Source: Warburgia ugandensis (lineage: Eukaryota; Streptophyta; Magnoliopsida; Canellales; Canellaceae). Taken from it: a stretch of DNA of 64,000 nt. The stretch lies in the NCBI GenBank assembly GCA_035236585.1, contig CP141135.1, positions 4,560,001 to 4,624,000 on the forward strand, in the 5' to 3' direction. The notes under the pieces were generated by a model, which saw nothing but the letters and a program-made list of their open reading frames with translations, ran no database searches and was not told the DNA's origin. Each line of letters starts with the position of its first letter. The first letter of the stretch is position 1. This document shows positions 1 through 11,950 of the stretch, piece after piece. The position numbers and the translations under genes are program-made.

Positions 1-640
1 CAACATCAGTCCAGAAGGCTCCCCAAGAGAGATACCATGTGAACTCGACAAACTTTTGACGATCCGCGGCATCTAGCAGTGGCCTGTCTAAGTCTTTGAA
101 GAAATTGTGTAGTAATTTCACACTTAGGCTACGTGACTCTCTCCACGTGGGCCAACTGGCTACGTTATGTTCTAAGATCAATAGCCTATGATGTAGGCAG
201 GCCAGTTAATCATTGGAAGGTCCTGCCTCCGATTTTTTAAGCTGTTTTGAGTACTTAAAATGGCTAATAGAAAGAATGATAGGATCATCCGCGGTATGTG
301 ATCAGCAGCAACAAACTTCCAAGTACCTGACTTTTGGTACAAGGCTCGTCTATGGAAACACCGTTAAGTTTAATGGTTTTAGATTATGAAAAAGATGAGT
401 CCAAAGGAGGGCATGGAATTGGAAACGGTCGCAAAGGGAGTGCAAATCTCATTCCTACAACAACCCACCCTTTCCTCTTCTAAGTAAAAGTGCAAAAAAT
501 TGCAAGGTTAAATGTTCAAGTCATGCGACTGGTCACATCGTAGGATGAGTAACAAGTAATTGGCTTAATGAAGGGATAACCAGACACCCAATACGTAATA
601 TCTACACTAATCCATAATGACTTAATCCATGCATTCGAGC
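1..640. repeat. Diverged partial copy of the tandem unit (unit 0)
   Basis: This stretch aligns by eye with the upstream part of the later units, for example with 8095-9210. Shared landmarks in order are the 'aaacttttgacgatccg' block, the 'gtagtaatttcacactt' block, 'aggatcatccgc' followed by 'gtatgtgat', 'ggaaacaccgttaag' and the run ending in 'catgcgactggtcacatcg'. A short further match ('ggctaaaatggttgaat') is seen near 1082. It differs from units 1-4 at many more positions than they differ from each other, so it is probably an older copy. It has no copy of the secreted-protein gene inside the window. The array may continue to the left. Confidence 0.7.
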
Positions 641-2822
641 AACAGATGTGGCGAGCACCATCAACTTTTTGTGTCCTCTAATCACGTGCTTCGCATGTAC
701 CAACCTACTTTGTATTCCTTGATTTTACAAGGACATTACTTCTTTGTATCTCCTCATTTGAACGTGATTCAGTTAGGGAATTACTTCAATTCCTTTTACT
801 TTGTTTGCACCTAGACGTTATTAACTGCATAATCTTGCTTGTGTCTAAATGAATTTTATTTGCTATATTCGGCATGATATTAACTTATTTGAAACTCTTT
901 TTGATAGTGCCAATCCCTATTTTATTAGGAGGAATATAGCTGGGATGACGTATAAAGCTGCCATGCATTGTCCCACATTTAATGCCCCTGTTTTGAATAA
1001 CTTGGAATTTGCATAACTTTTGTAAGGTACATGAAATATTTCGTCTCTATGGTTGTCTTCATGTTTTTTCTTATTCCAGAGTGGCTAAAATGGTTGAATT
1101 TGTTGGCAAGTAGAAGCCTACTATGTATTGATTGAAAATCAGATGCATGAACACTAAATTTTGAATGGTGATTAGGCGCATCATATAATGGTCAGATATA
1201 CACATGAAATAAATATTACTATGGCATATAACTCATGAATGAAAGACCCAATGCAATAATTACCAAGCTATGCCCCTACACTTCGTGTTTATGTTAATAC
1301 TCAGCTTATAAATAATGAACTTCAATTTAGTACATAGAAAATCCTTAGTACTAATCGCATGACACTTTGTATTTTGACATATGGCGTTAAATAGCATAGA
1401 GTAAAGCGCATAAGCTGAGAATGGAACTTAAAGGTACCAAGTAAAGTTTATGATAAACCTCATATGAAGTCATGTGTAATTTATACGGCACACCATGATT
1501 GACATAAATTGATCTAGCTATATCCATGACTTGCAATGCACTACATTTTATTATGTCATATGAAACTGCTCATAGGGTACCAAATTGATGAAAAATTGAT
1601 TTATACTATAACAAGGACAATTCAGATAAGATTATATGATATTGTAGATTATATTTTATTGGTGCCTGAATTTTTGAAATTTCTAGCGCTTTAGACAGAC
1701 TCATCTTGATATTTTGAATTTGTTACCAAGAGAATTGTACATACTTACATTCTAATCTAAATGGAAATATTTTTGGCATTTATGATTAGTTTCTCGAAAT
1801 TTTTGCAATTTGACCCTAAGGGTTATACATATGTTTGAAACTAGCAAGAATGGTATATCTGCATCTATCTTTAGTATGTATCTATATGATTTCACCCTCT
1901 TGCGCAACTGAATTTGAATAAAAAATCAGGAGACTCTTAAAAGTTGATCATAGCTCAAGGATTTCATATGAAATTCCATGGTTGCTATGCTAGTAAGTCA
2001 ATTGGCCGTTGACTTTTGAATATTAACTAGCCTATGGTAGGCTTATTTGACAAGGGTAAGTTATATGGGAGGACTACCTTGTATATGATTGATCCGACTA
2101 TCCCATGTAGTCGGTGTAGTACCCACTGACGAGCGCAGGTTAAGACTTAGGTTTTACTGTATGCATAGTCAACTTTCTATTTTGTTTGGACATAGGCTAA
2201 CATGTTAGTCGTTCTCGAGAACATTAACTAGTGCCTGTGATAGGACAATAACTGCCGCTCAGTTATAGATTAATTTTTTAATAGATTGATTATCGAATTA
2301 ATCATTCAATGAATATAGATTGAATTTGACTCAAATCTTTATACGCCTTGGATATAAGTTGTGTTATCCAATATTATGTTATTTTGATCATTATATAACT
2401 ATTTGATAATAATTGAGATGTCGCGATTTTATGATGACATTTTTAATAGTACATGTATACACTTTTAAATTTAAAAAACTTGCATACATGATTTTCGTAG
2501 TTTTTTGCTAGTTTTAGATTTTCTACTCGGTAATTTATATTACTCACCAAACCACCTTACAGATGAAAGGTAGAAAGAAAAGGTTGAGATTGATGCGTAG
2601 GAAATTGAGTAAACTTGGAGTTTCAAAGTATGAAGACTAGGAACGGTTTTACATTATTTAAAGACTTTAGTCAATTTGTAATAAATTATAACATTTGAAC
2701 TATATATTATGAGTTAGCTTAGTAGCGTTTGGGCAGTGACTAATATGTCTTGATTGGCTAAAAAAGTTGAACTAGTACTTTGAAATATATTGTGAAGATT
2801 TATTTGATGTACTTGGGTTAGA
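641..2822. other. AT-rich intergenic DNA, nothing recognised
   Basis: Apart from the short unit-0 remnant near 1070-1130 I see no coding signal, RNA gene or element boundary here. The small open frame at 629-814 lies across repeat sequence and has no recognisable product. Confidence 0.5.
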
Positions 2823-2827
2823 AGTAG

Positions 2828-4309
2828 TGTTGAGTGTTTAATTTTTCTTAAAATAACCTTAGATTAACACTTTATAAGATTATTTAATTAAGTAATTTTG
2901 TAATTTTAGCTCTAATCGATCATCCAACCGTTAATTTGAAAAAGTTAACGTTTAGTTGATTATTACAGATAATTAGATACATAATTTAGATAATCCTAAT
3001 TTAGCATTTTGTTTTGTAGATAACTCAAAATAAATTGGACGGTTCAGATTGACTTGATCGGATCAGATCATCAGAGGCTTGGACCCCACCTTACAAGGAA
3101 GCTTTGAAGATGTTAAAATAATAGATCCCATCTTTTAAGGAAGTGGGCTTCCCATAGGTGGATAACACAAAGTCGTGTTAGGAGGAGCAGGCGGCTTGAG
3201 TGGGAGACAAAGAATTGGCTGCATGATGGGCCGCTCCTCATTTAAGTGGGTTTTCACCGAGCAAAAGGGTTTTCTACTTCTTAGTATTCCTCTTCACGGA
3301 GGAGAGGCGGAAGGACAATTCCTCCTCTATCTGCTTGAAAGGGCAACCACTGGACCATAACACATCAAAGCCTAGCACGAGTATGGTGTCGTCGGCCGAA
3401 CCCCTGCTTTGTCCTCTTCCTCCTATCTGCCCGATCTACATCAATGCACCCAACTCCTTCACTAGCAACCCAGCCTCTCACCTCTACACCATTCCTTCCT
3501 TTCTCTTGTTTGCTCCTCTCCTAGCGATCAACCCAGACATCAAAACCCTACACTGGCCGATCTTTCCTCCTTTTCTCAGTCACCCCACTTCCTCTTGCTC
3601 CAGCATCGCATCATTGGACAGGCCAGACACCCTGTTTTTCCCTCTTCCTCTCAATTTGTTCTCTTCCACTGATTGGATAGCAACAGTGGCCCATCTTCCC
3701 TCTACTCCACCATCCTTGGCATCTCCTCCATCATTCTAGAGAAAACCCAACTTGGGTTTCCCCCCTGACTTCTCCTCTTACCCATATTCGTTCTCTTCTC
3801 AACCCTCATCTCCTCTACATTAATTTCTCTGTCGGCATCTTTCTTTGTCAGTTACTGTTCATGAATAGCAACTTTATTATATTTATAGAATAGTTTTACT
3901 GTTTAAACTTTAGTAATTTTAGGTTGCATTCCATTTCTGTCCTTAGTTGTCTTGTTTTAATTCTAGATGCATCTCGTTTTTGTCTTTGAGCTTATTCTGT
4001 CTTATTCTTCTCTCTCTTTCTTTTCTTTTTTATCCAATTTTCAATTAACTCCTGAATTATGCAGTTGTGGTCCTGTTCATTGCGTGACACAACAATCAAG
4101 ACAAAAGTTGCATTTGAATTGTTGTTGTATTTAATTTCATTTAAATTTAAAATAGTACTTCAAGGGTTAATCAATTTGAATGTTCTTTTTGGCAATTTGT
4201 AATTAAAATTTGTGTAAACTCCAATCTTTTTAAGTTGAGTCCCCGTGGAATCGACCCATACTTGCACTAGATTCACTACAACAGACGTGCACTTGCGAAA
4301 AACTCAACA
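2828..4309 (+). mobile_element. Solo LTR, family A, with 5-bp target duplication
   Basis: The element starts TGTTGAGT and ends ACTCAACA, a perfect 8-bp terminal inversion of the TG...CA type used by LTR retrotransposons. It is flanked on both sides by the same five bases, agtag (2823-2827 and 4310-4314), so it is an intact solo LTR of 1482 bp. The middle (about 3290-3860) is CT-rich. A weak TATA-like 'catttaag' lies near 3239. The right part contains a 'gtggaatcgaccc' and 'gtgcacttgcg' segment that I know from plant LTR elements. The open frames at 3175-3360 and 3335-3739 lie in this LTR and are low-complexity, so I do not call them genes. Related LTRs are at 11951-16888 and, reversed, at 23135-25244. 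Confidence 0.85.
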
Positions 4310-4434
4310 AGTAGTTAAAATTTTATTATTATATATAGAGTTGCAAAAATAAAATAAAAAATTCAAGGATCGATCCTAAAAAATTTCAAAATTTATATTT
4401 AGAAAATATATTTATAAAAACCTAGGACATCATA

Positions 4435-4665
4435 GTTGGTATAATTAATTTGGTCATTGGCTGAGCTATTCTAGAAAACCCTTCAATGAAACATCAATAG
4501 TACCCAACCAATCCCAAAAACTTTTGATCTCTGTAACTGTTTTTGGTCTCTCCCACTTCATAATGGCTTCTATGTTTATAGGATCAATTGAAACTCCTTC
4601 CTTTGAAATAATATGATCAAGGAATTGTACTTTGTCTAGTCATAACTCACACTTGTTGTTTGAAG
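4435..4665 (-). pseudogene. Ty3/gypsy reverse transcriptase fragment
   Basis: Read on the minus strand with small frame repairs, this encodes the C-terminal part of a Ty3/gypsy reverse transcriptase: a 'HIISKEGVSIDP' stretch, then 'MKWERPKTVTEI', then a 'GYY..FIEGFSRIA' stretch. These are the well-known conserved blocks after the catalytic domain. It is about 75 codons long, carries stops and frame breaks, and has no flanking pol domains, so it is a dead fragment. A near-identical copy lies at 17017-17245 in unit 2. Confidence 0.75.
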
Positions 4666-5711
4666 TGGTTGGAATATATAGAACACTTCCTACCCATAAT
4701 AGGAATCATAAGAAAAATCCATTTTATAATATAAATTTATATTGAAAACCCTTCATACTATATGAATCATGCATCAATACCCTTATTGTAAATCATGCTT
4801 AAATTTTCACATAAAAAATCAATCAAAACATATACGACATGATTATCTCTTAACAATTCAAACATGTATAATAACAAAGAAACACACATTTAGTTTCTAA
4901 GAAGATCAGAATGTAAAATTTATCCAAAATCAATCTACAAAACTTTGGTACTTTTTGTTTTCAAAAGAAAAACATGGTCTAATTCCATATTCCATACCTC
5001 AAAATGCAGTCTCCTTCAACCTAATCATTCTGCTTCTAATTGATTTGAAGAAAAACTCTTGATATAAGCATTTCCTCCCGTCTTCTCTTCCTTTTTCTTT
5101 TCTCTTTTCCCTCTCTGTCTCACACACTCCTTTTTTCCTTATCTATTTTACGTCTCTAACCCCTCTTTCTATTTTTATTTATTTTCTTTATAGATACTTT
5201 CCTTGTAATAGTTTTGTCAATTGATTATATGTTTGTAACTCTTCCAATATTAATTGTCTATTTATTTCCAACCATTGGATTGTCATCTAATGGTTCAAAT
5301 ATGTAACTTTCATAACCTTTGGAATCACCATTCCATATTTTCACACATATGAAAATCATCCTTCACCATGTGGGTTTCCTTATATGACTTGTCAATATGT
5401 AAAATTAATAATTAGTTAATTAACATAAAACATGATTTTCTTCTTAAAAATTGTCAAGGATGTGACTTGAAGTCCAGACTTGACCTTGACAGGTTGTACT
5501 TCGGACCACTTAGCTGCAATTAGCTTAGGTTGTCAAGTCTTACTAAGTTAAAGTTTTATTATCATTTATATTCTAATTACACACAATTTATTTAATGAGT
5601 TATAAATGAAAATTTTTATTTAGGCTTTATTTCAACTCATTTTTATGCCATAATAGTCCACATTTGACTTAAATTTTTTTACAATTTATAAATATAATAT
5701 TTCTTTATTTC

Positions 5712-6146
5712 TTAGAAATGTGGGCCATTACAATAATAGTTGATTTCAATGTGTTTTGTTCGCTCGTAAAAGACTACATTATGAGTAATGTGAATGACAC
5801 TTTTGTTATTACAATAAAGGTGAGTGGGTTGAGATTGTAGGATAACAAAATCTGAATGTAATTGATGGAGCCAAAGTATCTCACAAGTAATATCAATAAG
5901 GGTACAATATTTTGATTCCGTACTTGATATGGACACAATATCTTGCTTCTTAAATCTCCTAGAAAGAGAAGATATCCAAGTAGTGGATTTTTGATCTGTG
6001 ATATTGCCTCCCCATTCAACATTAGAATATACTTGAAGGATTGAAGCTGATGAAGAGGAGAGAAGAAGGATTCTATGAGGAGTCACATGAAGATAGTGAA
6101 TAATCCTTAAAATAATGGCGTACTGATCAGTACGTGGAGTAGACAT
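5712..6146 (-). pseudogene. Ty1/copia RNase H fragment
   Basis: The 144-codon minus-strand frame matches the end of a copia polyprotein. It has the 'ILRIIHYLHVTPHR' linker, a 'KSTTW' block, 'SISSTESKY' (normally S-R-S-S-T-E-S-E-Y), 'CEILWLHQL', a 'YCNNKSVIHI' block (normally YCDN) and 'ERTKHIEI'. Several conserved acidic residues are replaced, including the Asp of YCDN and the Glu of SEY, and there is no integrase or reverse transcriptase upstream. I read it as a decayed fragment, not a host gene. The same fragment recurs at 28854-29183 in unit 3 and is missing from unit 2. Confidence 0.8.
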
Positions 6147-6498
6147 GAATTGAGATACTAATTGAACATCATGAGCTATATTTGGTCAAGTGATAATGAG
6201 ATATGTGATCAATGACCTATACATAGATTTTATGCCATGTTTTTTATTGTACCAACGTGTTGGTTTCATGCATGCAAAGTGGGGCCGCAGATCTTACATT
6301 GAGTGAGACAAAATGCATTGATTTCTCTTTACATGGTATGCAAGGAGAGCCCACACATTGGTCTATGTTATATCCTATCAATGTTGGCCCACAAGTTCCA
6401 CTTGAACTTGGCCAACATGCTCAATTTTATTTCAAAATATTTGAGCATTAATTATAATTTAATAATATTATTCTGTTTTTAGATCATCACTCTATGTC

Positions 6499-6570
6499 AT
6501 CATTATTATCATCAAGGCCTTATTCTGATTAGGGGTTGATCACATGAATCTTGTTCCTCCATCACTCTAT
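6499..6570 (-). mobile_element. RTE LINE 3' tail fragment
   Basis: A 'catcattattatcatcaag' run followed by 'attaggggttgatcacatg' is the reverse complement of the 3' end of the RTE LINEs in this window (28360-28411), which end in a (GAT)n tail. Only about 70 bases remain. The same piece occurs at about 29660-29740 in unit 3, so it was present before the duplication. Confidence 0.65.
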
Positions 6571-7220
6571 GTCATGGAACAAAATAGCAGCTATTATATC
6601 TCATATTTTGGCTGATATATAGACCATCATTAGGTAGCCCCTCCTATTTTGTTCTATGCTCATGTTACTCCATCTCATTCCATATATTTCCATCTCAACC
6701 AAAACTCTCCCATCATATCAAGCAATCAAACTGTATAACACCCCATCTCAAATCATCACCATCACATGAGAACTCATTCTATCTTACTCCATCTCAAGAA
6801 CCACTAACACCCTAAAAATGATTGAATAAAGAAATCAAATTTGCCTGTTTTTCTCTTAGCAGATTCCTCTTATCTCGGAGGGGGTGTCCTACTTATTGGC
6901 CACTCTCTCTCCCTCCCCCAATTCCTGCTGATTGCTGGAACATGATCAATAACAGGAAACACAGTAAATATTATTATCTGACAAACATGGACTTACATTT
7001 CTACCAAGAGCTTAGAAAGACACCCATGGTTTCTCAGAAATTACAAACATACTTCAACAGCGTAATTACTACTCCATGGATAGCTTATAATACTCCGTGG
7101 ATAGCTTATTAGCTCAAGCAACCAGATAACAGGAAGCATACTCCATCAGTGTAATCACTAACCCATGGGTAGCTTATTAACTTGAGCAACTAGCTAACGA
7201 CGACATGGTGGCCTGCCGCC

Positions 7221-7514
7221 TCATGGTTTGTTGGCCTGATCATCTTCCACCTGAGGATGGCCGGGATGGTGACTGAACTTTGGATGCTTCTTAAATGGAG
7301 GCTTGTGCAATGAGGATGGCTTCTCAAATGTAGGTTTGTCCTCTGGGGCTGGCTCCTCAGATAGTGTAGGCGGGCAGTGGTGGTGAGAGCAGTGGTGGTG
7401 GTGGTGGTGGTCGGGTGTCTTCTCAGGTGACGTGAAGCCAGAGTCAGCTTCGGAGGCAACGGCCAAGGCCAGGATTACAAGGATAAACACTAACAAGTGT
7501 GAGAAGTAAGCCAT
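7221..7514 (-). CDS. Small secreted His/Pro-rich protein, copy 1 (97 aa)
   Basis: I do not recognise a named family. The 97-residue product starts with a clear signal peptide (hydrophobic residues about 7-20, Ala-Val-Ala before a predicted cut near residue 20). A His cluster follows with two Cys (HHHHHHCSHHHC), then an acidic Pro-rich stretch (SEEPAPEDKP) and a basic Pro/His-rich tail (HKPPFKKHPKFSHH) ending QANKP. The make-up suggests an apoplastic or cell-wall protein that could bind metal through His/Cys; that is inference. I start at the Met before the signal peptide, not at an in-frame Met 19 codons upstream. Against copies 2 and 3 the only length change is one His codon, which keeps the frame and supports coding. 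Unlike those copies, its promoter has lost the TATA box, so it may be weak or silent. Confidence 0.7.
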   Translation of the reverse strand: MAYFSHLLVFILVILALAVASEADSGFTSPEKTPDHHHHHHCSHHHCPPTLSEEPAPEDKPTFEKPSSLHKPPFKKHPKFSHHPGHPQVEDDQANKP

Positions 7515-7568
7515 GTTTGATTTTGGTGATAAAACACTGCATGGGAAATTTGGCCTACTAAAAGAAGG

Positions 7569-7574
7569 CACGTG
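7569..7574 (-). promoter_or_regulatory. G-box CACGTG upstream of copy 1
   Basis: A palindromic CACGTG lies 55 bases upstream of the copy 1 start codon. The same box is kept upstream of copies 2 and 3. G-boxes are known binding sites for bZIP and bHLH factors in light, abscisic-acid and stress responses. Which response applies here cannot be told from sequence. Confidence 0.5.
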
Positions 7575-8187
7575 TTAGCATGCAGTAGATCTGATGTTTG
7601 CGTTTATCCAAATCGTTAATTTTATAGGCCCTGAATGTTGATAATTTGCCCAAGTTGCAACTAGATGCCGCTTCCCGCCAGCTTCCGGACTTTTCATTAC
7701 ATGCACCACCCATAAGTGTACCCTTATCTTTTTCCTTTTTTTCCCACTAGCTTCCAAAACTTGATTAAGTGGCATGAAGGTCATTGGCCTACCAAAAGAA
7801 ACCACTCTCACCCTCTGATTTCTCGGCATTCTTGATGGATTTAGATTGCTGCCTTCTGATTTTCTAATTGTTTTGTAATCATTCATGATTCGTTTGCAAA
7901 AGATAGAATGGTCTTTGAATCTATTAAGTATCTAAAAGCTTTAAGAATCCGGGTAGGAGTACACGCCTCCTTTTTCTCTAAGCATGGTAATATATTTTTA
8001 TTGATGCAACCCATTTTTCACATTTGGAATGGCGTAAGATAGGCTCTAAGCCAAAATGGGATGCTTTCAAAACCATGTAAGCAGTCAGTCCAGAAGGTAG
8101 GCAGAGATACAGTGTGCCCTCGAGAAACTTTTGACGATCCGAGGCATCTAGCAGTTGCCTACGTTTTGGATAAGAATAAAAAGGAAA

Positions 8188-8330
8188 GTGTCGGTGCACA
8201 AAGCTCGTGCATATGCGGGATCTGCGGAAGGCATAGACCACAAGGGTAATCAGCCTTATCTTGTATTTTGTAAGATGTTGCTTTCATTCATTGAACCCAT
8301 GACTTTAAGTCAGATGACGACATCTAACAG
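8188..8330 (-). mobile_element. Au-like SINE, minus strand
   Basis: The sequence runs 'ggtgcacaaagctcgtgca', 'accacaagggt', 'agccttatcttgtattttg', then 'gaacccatgactttaagtca'. In reverse complement this is the tRNA-related head with a box-B-like 'gggttcaa', the 'tgcaaaat(a)caagataaggct' body and the 'ttgtgcacc' tail of the plant Au-type SINE. It recurs at the same place in units 2, 3 and 4. The open frames across it (7978-8379, both strands) are not genes. Confidence 0.75.
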
Positions 8331-9384
8331 TAGCCTGTCTAGGTCTTTAATAAGAATGTGTAGTAATTTTCACACTTAGGCTACATGACTTGTCTCCATG
8401 TGAGCGGTTAATGGCCTCTGATGCTGGCTCAGTAATTAATCTTTGGATGGTCCTACCCAAGATTTTTTGAGCTGTTTTGAGTATTTAAAATGACTAATAG
8501 AAAGAACAGTAGGATCATCCGCAGTATGGGTCTAGTTCGAGGGAGGGAAGATTCCTTTCCCACCTCTTGCCTCTTTCTTCTCCTTGGCTTAACAGCCAAG
8601 CAAGATATTGTATAGCCTTGCCTTTAGTCATTAAGGCTCGCTCAGTAATTCTCCCACCCAAGACACTTGGATCTGCTTAGTGATGGAGAGGGCTTGGAGA
8701 TGCAGACTGGACAAAGATGGATTGAAGGCCTCTATTTATTAAGGTGAGATCGATGGATTAAAAGAGAGAATCATTAATTCTATTGAAAGGATAATGAATG
8801 ACTTCAATGAATAATGCATAAAAAGGATAGTAGGATCATCCGCAGCATGTGATTAGCACGAACGAACTTCCGAAGTACTTGGACTTTTGGGAAAAGGCTT
8901 GTCTGTGGAAACACCTTTAAGAACAATGGTTTTAGATTATCAAAAAGATGACTCCAAAGGAGGGTGTGGAATTCAAAAGAGTTCGTTGCCAAGGGAGGCC
9001 AAATGGCATTTCCTTAAAACAATCCACCCTTTCCTATTCCAAGTAAAAGGCAAAAAATTGCTAGGCTAAATGTTCAAGTCATGCGACTGGTCACATCGGG
9101 GGATGACTAACAAATAACTGGCTTAATGGAGTTAAAACCAGACGCCCAAAACCTAATATCTACACTTATTCAGAATGAGTTAATCCAGGTATTCAACCAC
9201 AGACATGGCTAAGATGGTTCAATATGTTGGCAAGCAGAAACCTACTGTTTTTTGTTTACTATAGCTTTTAATCATGAGGTGAGAGTTGCTTGACTTGTGG
9301 ATTTGCTAGAAAAACTATAAATCCTTTGTTAGTCCTGTAGAGATCAATTGAATAAACTAACATCTGCCAATTTGCATTAGTCTT

Positions 9385-9568
9385 TCACACGGGTGCTAGA
9401 TTTATTGTCATGTGACCTTGAAGTCACGGGTTCAAGGCATAGAAACAACCTCTTTCAAAAATACTAGGTAAGGTTGCATACTATAAGCCCTTGTGGTCTG
9501 CCCTTTTTCCGAATCCCGCATAGGCAGGAGTTTCGTGCACTGGAGCTGCCCCTTTTACGGGTGCAAGA
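9385..9568 (+). mobile_element. Au-like SINE, plus strand
   Basis: The element has 'tgtgaccttgaagtcac', a box-B-like 'gggttcaagg', then 'aggtaaggttgcatactata', 'cccttgtggtctgccc' and the tail 'gtttcgtgcactggagctgc'. It lies about 1.1 kb from the minus-strand SINE of the same unit and in opposite orientation. The copies in units 2-4 are at 20590, 36055 and 38935. Confidence 0.8.
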
Positions 9569-10085
9569 TTTGTCCTTAAATTTGGCAAATCATTTTTAGT
9601 CAAATTTTAATTATATTTTACATAAAACAAACTCCAAATCCGGCTCCTTTAAGTCACCCCTTTCAAATTCACCACGAGGAGTTAGAAGTTGTCTGCTTTA
9701 CTCCCAAGTTTATTTTTTTACTTTTGTATTTTTCTATAGAAAATGTTTTAATAGTTGTGAGTCTACAAATATGTGAAAATAATGTTGACGATTTACATGC
9801 ATTTCGTGGCTGTTTCTAAGTAAACTATAGATTGGACAAGAAGGCTTATTATAATATTTTTATAGGTTTTGATGATAATGATTTCATAAACAACTGAAAT
9901 TATTGGTGGACCCACATTATTCTGAATATGAATTGTGTCAACTGATTCAGATTTGATTGGCACCTGCATTACACTTTTATTTTGAATATATTGATTCAAG
10001 TGGGTCTATGTGCATATAAAAATTAATGGGTCCCGTATATTTTGCTTATGGCTATCGTGCAACAAACTTCCAAGTACCTGACTTT

Positions 10086-11270
10086 GGGCAAATTAATGAA
10101 TGCCAGTTAATGCTTTAACCCACCAGAACTATTGAACCAACTTCTTTCGTGCATCAGCAACGGCATGGTTGATAAGGCCCATATAATCTATCTTATGCGA
10201 TTATGCAAGATTAGTCCATTTAATCAGTAAGGAATAATTTGGCATAATAGCATAAACTGGATTACGTAAGCCCTGCCAAATGGCTTTGTAGTTGAAACTG
10301 GATTTGAGTCCTTGAAAGACCTGGCCACTGTAATTTATTTGATTGGATCATGAATTGCCATTGGATGGTGGGTATAAAAGGCCTCAATTTCAGACAAGAG
10401 GGTCCTTACAGCACGTCATTCAATATTTTGAGGAGATTTATGCATTTATCCTGAAAAGATAGGATCCTATCTTTGTGAGGATTCTGAGAGTTGACAATGA
10501 AATATAAACCTCAATGTTACCTGTCAGGTGTGATGTGAGAGCCGTGTTGCACTATCAACAGAGATGTCTATTCTATCCCAATTTTTGTGAGGAGAAGGGG
10601 GGTGGTTGTGTGTGGAAACCAGCGTGCTGGGATGAAACATTCTGAATTAGTTGGAGATCTGCTTTTATATGTCTGTGAACCAAGTAAGTCAGACTCAATT
10701 TGTTTTTCAACTAATTTGCATAACAGGTGTAGTCTGTACTTTAGTCTCTTGAATTAAATGCCTTGAAAATCAAATAATAGTTTTGTGAAAAGTTTTAGAA
10801 CACAACCTCAAAGAATCCAAGGTGTGGTGTAAGCTTTTGAGGTTGACAAGATTGATCTACCAGATGGATAAAGCTCATCTATAGTAGATTAACTTTCAGA
10901 AGAAGAGGATTGAATTGCCAAAAGAACCAAGCACGTCTGTAGCAGAACAGCCCTTAGAACCTTGGAGAACGACTACCGTATATGGCACGGGATGTGTAGT
11001 TCTGTTCAAACATCGACATTGCTGCCTCTTGGCTGCATTACTTATTCAAAGGAGTGAAGCTTGTTCTTTTAAAATTTCACCTTGCTGACTAGATTTCTAT
11101 CAGTGGTAATAAATCATTTTGTTGATCCAAACCCCCAAGAGAAAAAACATGCCTAAATCAGGCCATTGTCAACAAAAATATTTCCACTGAATAAATATGC
11201 TAGACTTGTTTTGCCCTCGAGTGATTTATGGCTCTGAACCTTTAAACTTCAATTAACTACTTGATCTTAC
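10086..11270 (+). repeat. Block shared with intron 1 of the 132-aa gene
   Basis: From 'gcaaattaatgaatgccag' to 'ttatggctctgaa' this region aligns with 44797-46240, which lies inside intron 1 of the gene at 44273-47731. The copy here lacks about 300 bases present there (roughly 45377-45665, between 'gtctgtgaacc' and 'agtcagactc'). No exon of that gene is present nearby, so this is a stray intronic duplicate, not a second gene copy. Confidence 0.8.
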
Positions 11271-11950
11271 ATTTCATCCTAAATAGAAGTCCTTACTTGA
11301 TCTTATGAGAAGTATGGTTTGGATATGGTTATAAATGAATAGGGAGTTGGGTATAGTATAACATTCTTAATAGTTGATATCCTTCATGAGACCATTACCA
11401 TTCTTTCCACATTATCATTCTTCTGTATGAAATATGTGAGACTTGGACTTAATGAAAAATATTCTACTCACATATTAATGAGAGTACACCTTTCTGAGTG
11501 ACAACTATATCCTGTTAGAATTGAAGTTAAAGCATACATTTGGATGATAATTTAGGTTATATTTGACTCCAAAAACTATTATTATATATCAGTTATGACA
11601 CACAAACTCACCTTCTGAAGTTTAACGAACTAATGGGATATCTTTACATAAATGGTAGGATTTTGAACCTTTTTGTTCATCTTTATTAGCAGGCTAAAGT
11701 TTAAGATTTAATATGAGTTGAATAGGAGAAAAATTGCTAAGATGATTAAAGGATTTTTGAGAATTTTGCTGCTAGATTCATTGCAAACCCTCATGAAGCC
11801 TAACTTGTCCACTAGAGGAAACCTAGGGGTTTAAGGGCTTGTTGCATACGCTAAATGCAATTGTAAGTACCTACCAAAATGACGATGATTTTGTTTTCAA
11901 TAATTTTTCGCATGTTTTGCTAGGGACTAGCAAAATGCTGGTTGGGTAGG
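11271..11950. other. AT-rich intergenic DNA, nothing recognised
   Basis: No coding signal, repeat boundary or RNA gene is visible. The last five bases, gtagg, are the left flank of the next LTR and differ from its right flank. Confidence 0.5.

Larger units (their letters stand above)
4310..10060. repeat. Tandem segmental duplication, unit 1
   Basis: This unit runs from the right flank of the first solo LTR through gypsy and copia remnants (4435-4665, 5700-6150), a small RTE tail (6499-6570), the secreted-protein gene (7221-7514), an upstream region with two SINEs, and a tail ending near 10060. It aligns in order with 16889-22928, 22929-37065 and 37066-41528. The offset to unit 2 is about 11.2 kb, measured at the block 'aaaatgggatgctttcaaaa' (8053 versus 19298). 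The intergenic part is nearly as similar between units as the gene is, so the duplication looks recent. After 10060 the sequence leaves the shared unit. Confidence 0.85.

Noticed and set aside
7190..7459. Thr/His/Arg-rich frame overlapping copy 1 (also 18376-18648 and 30406-30678)
   Set aside because: It is another frame of the secreted-protein gene, has no signal peptide and starts inside that gene.
9400..9450. Possible tRNA gene from box-A and box-B like sequence
   Set aside because: No cloverleaf can be drawn, and the same head is attached to SINE bodies at many other places.
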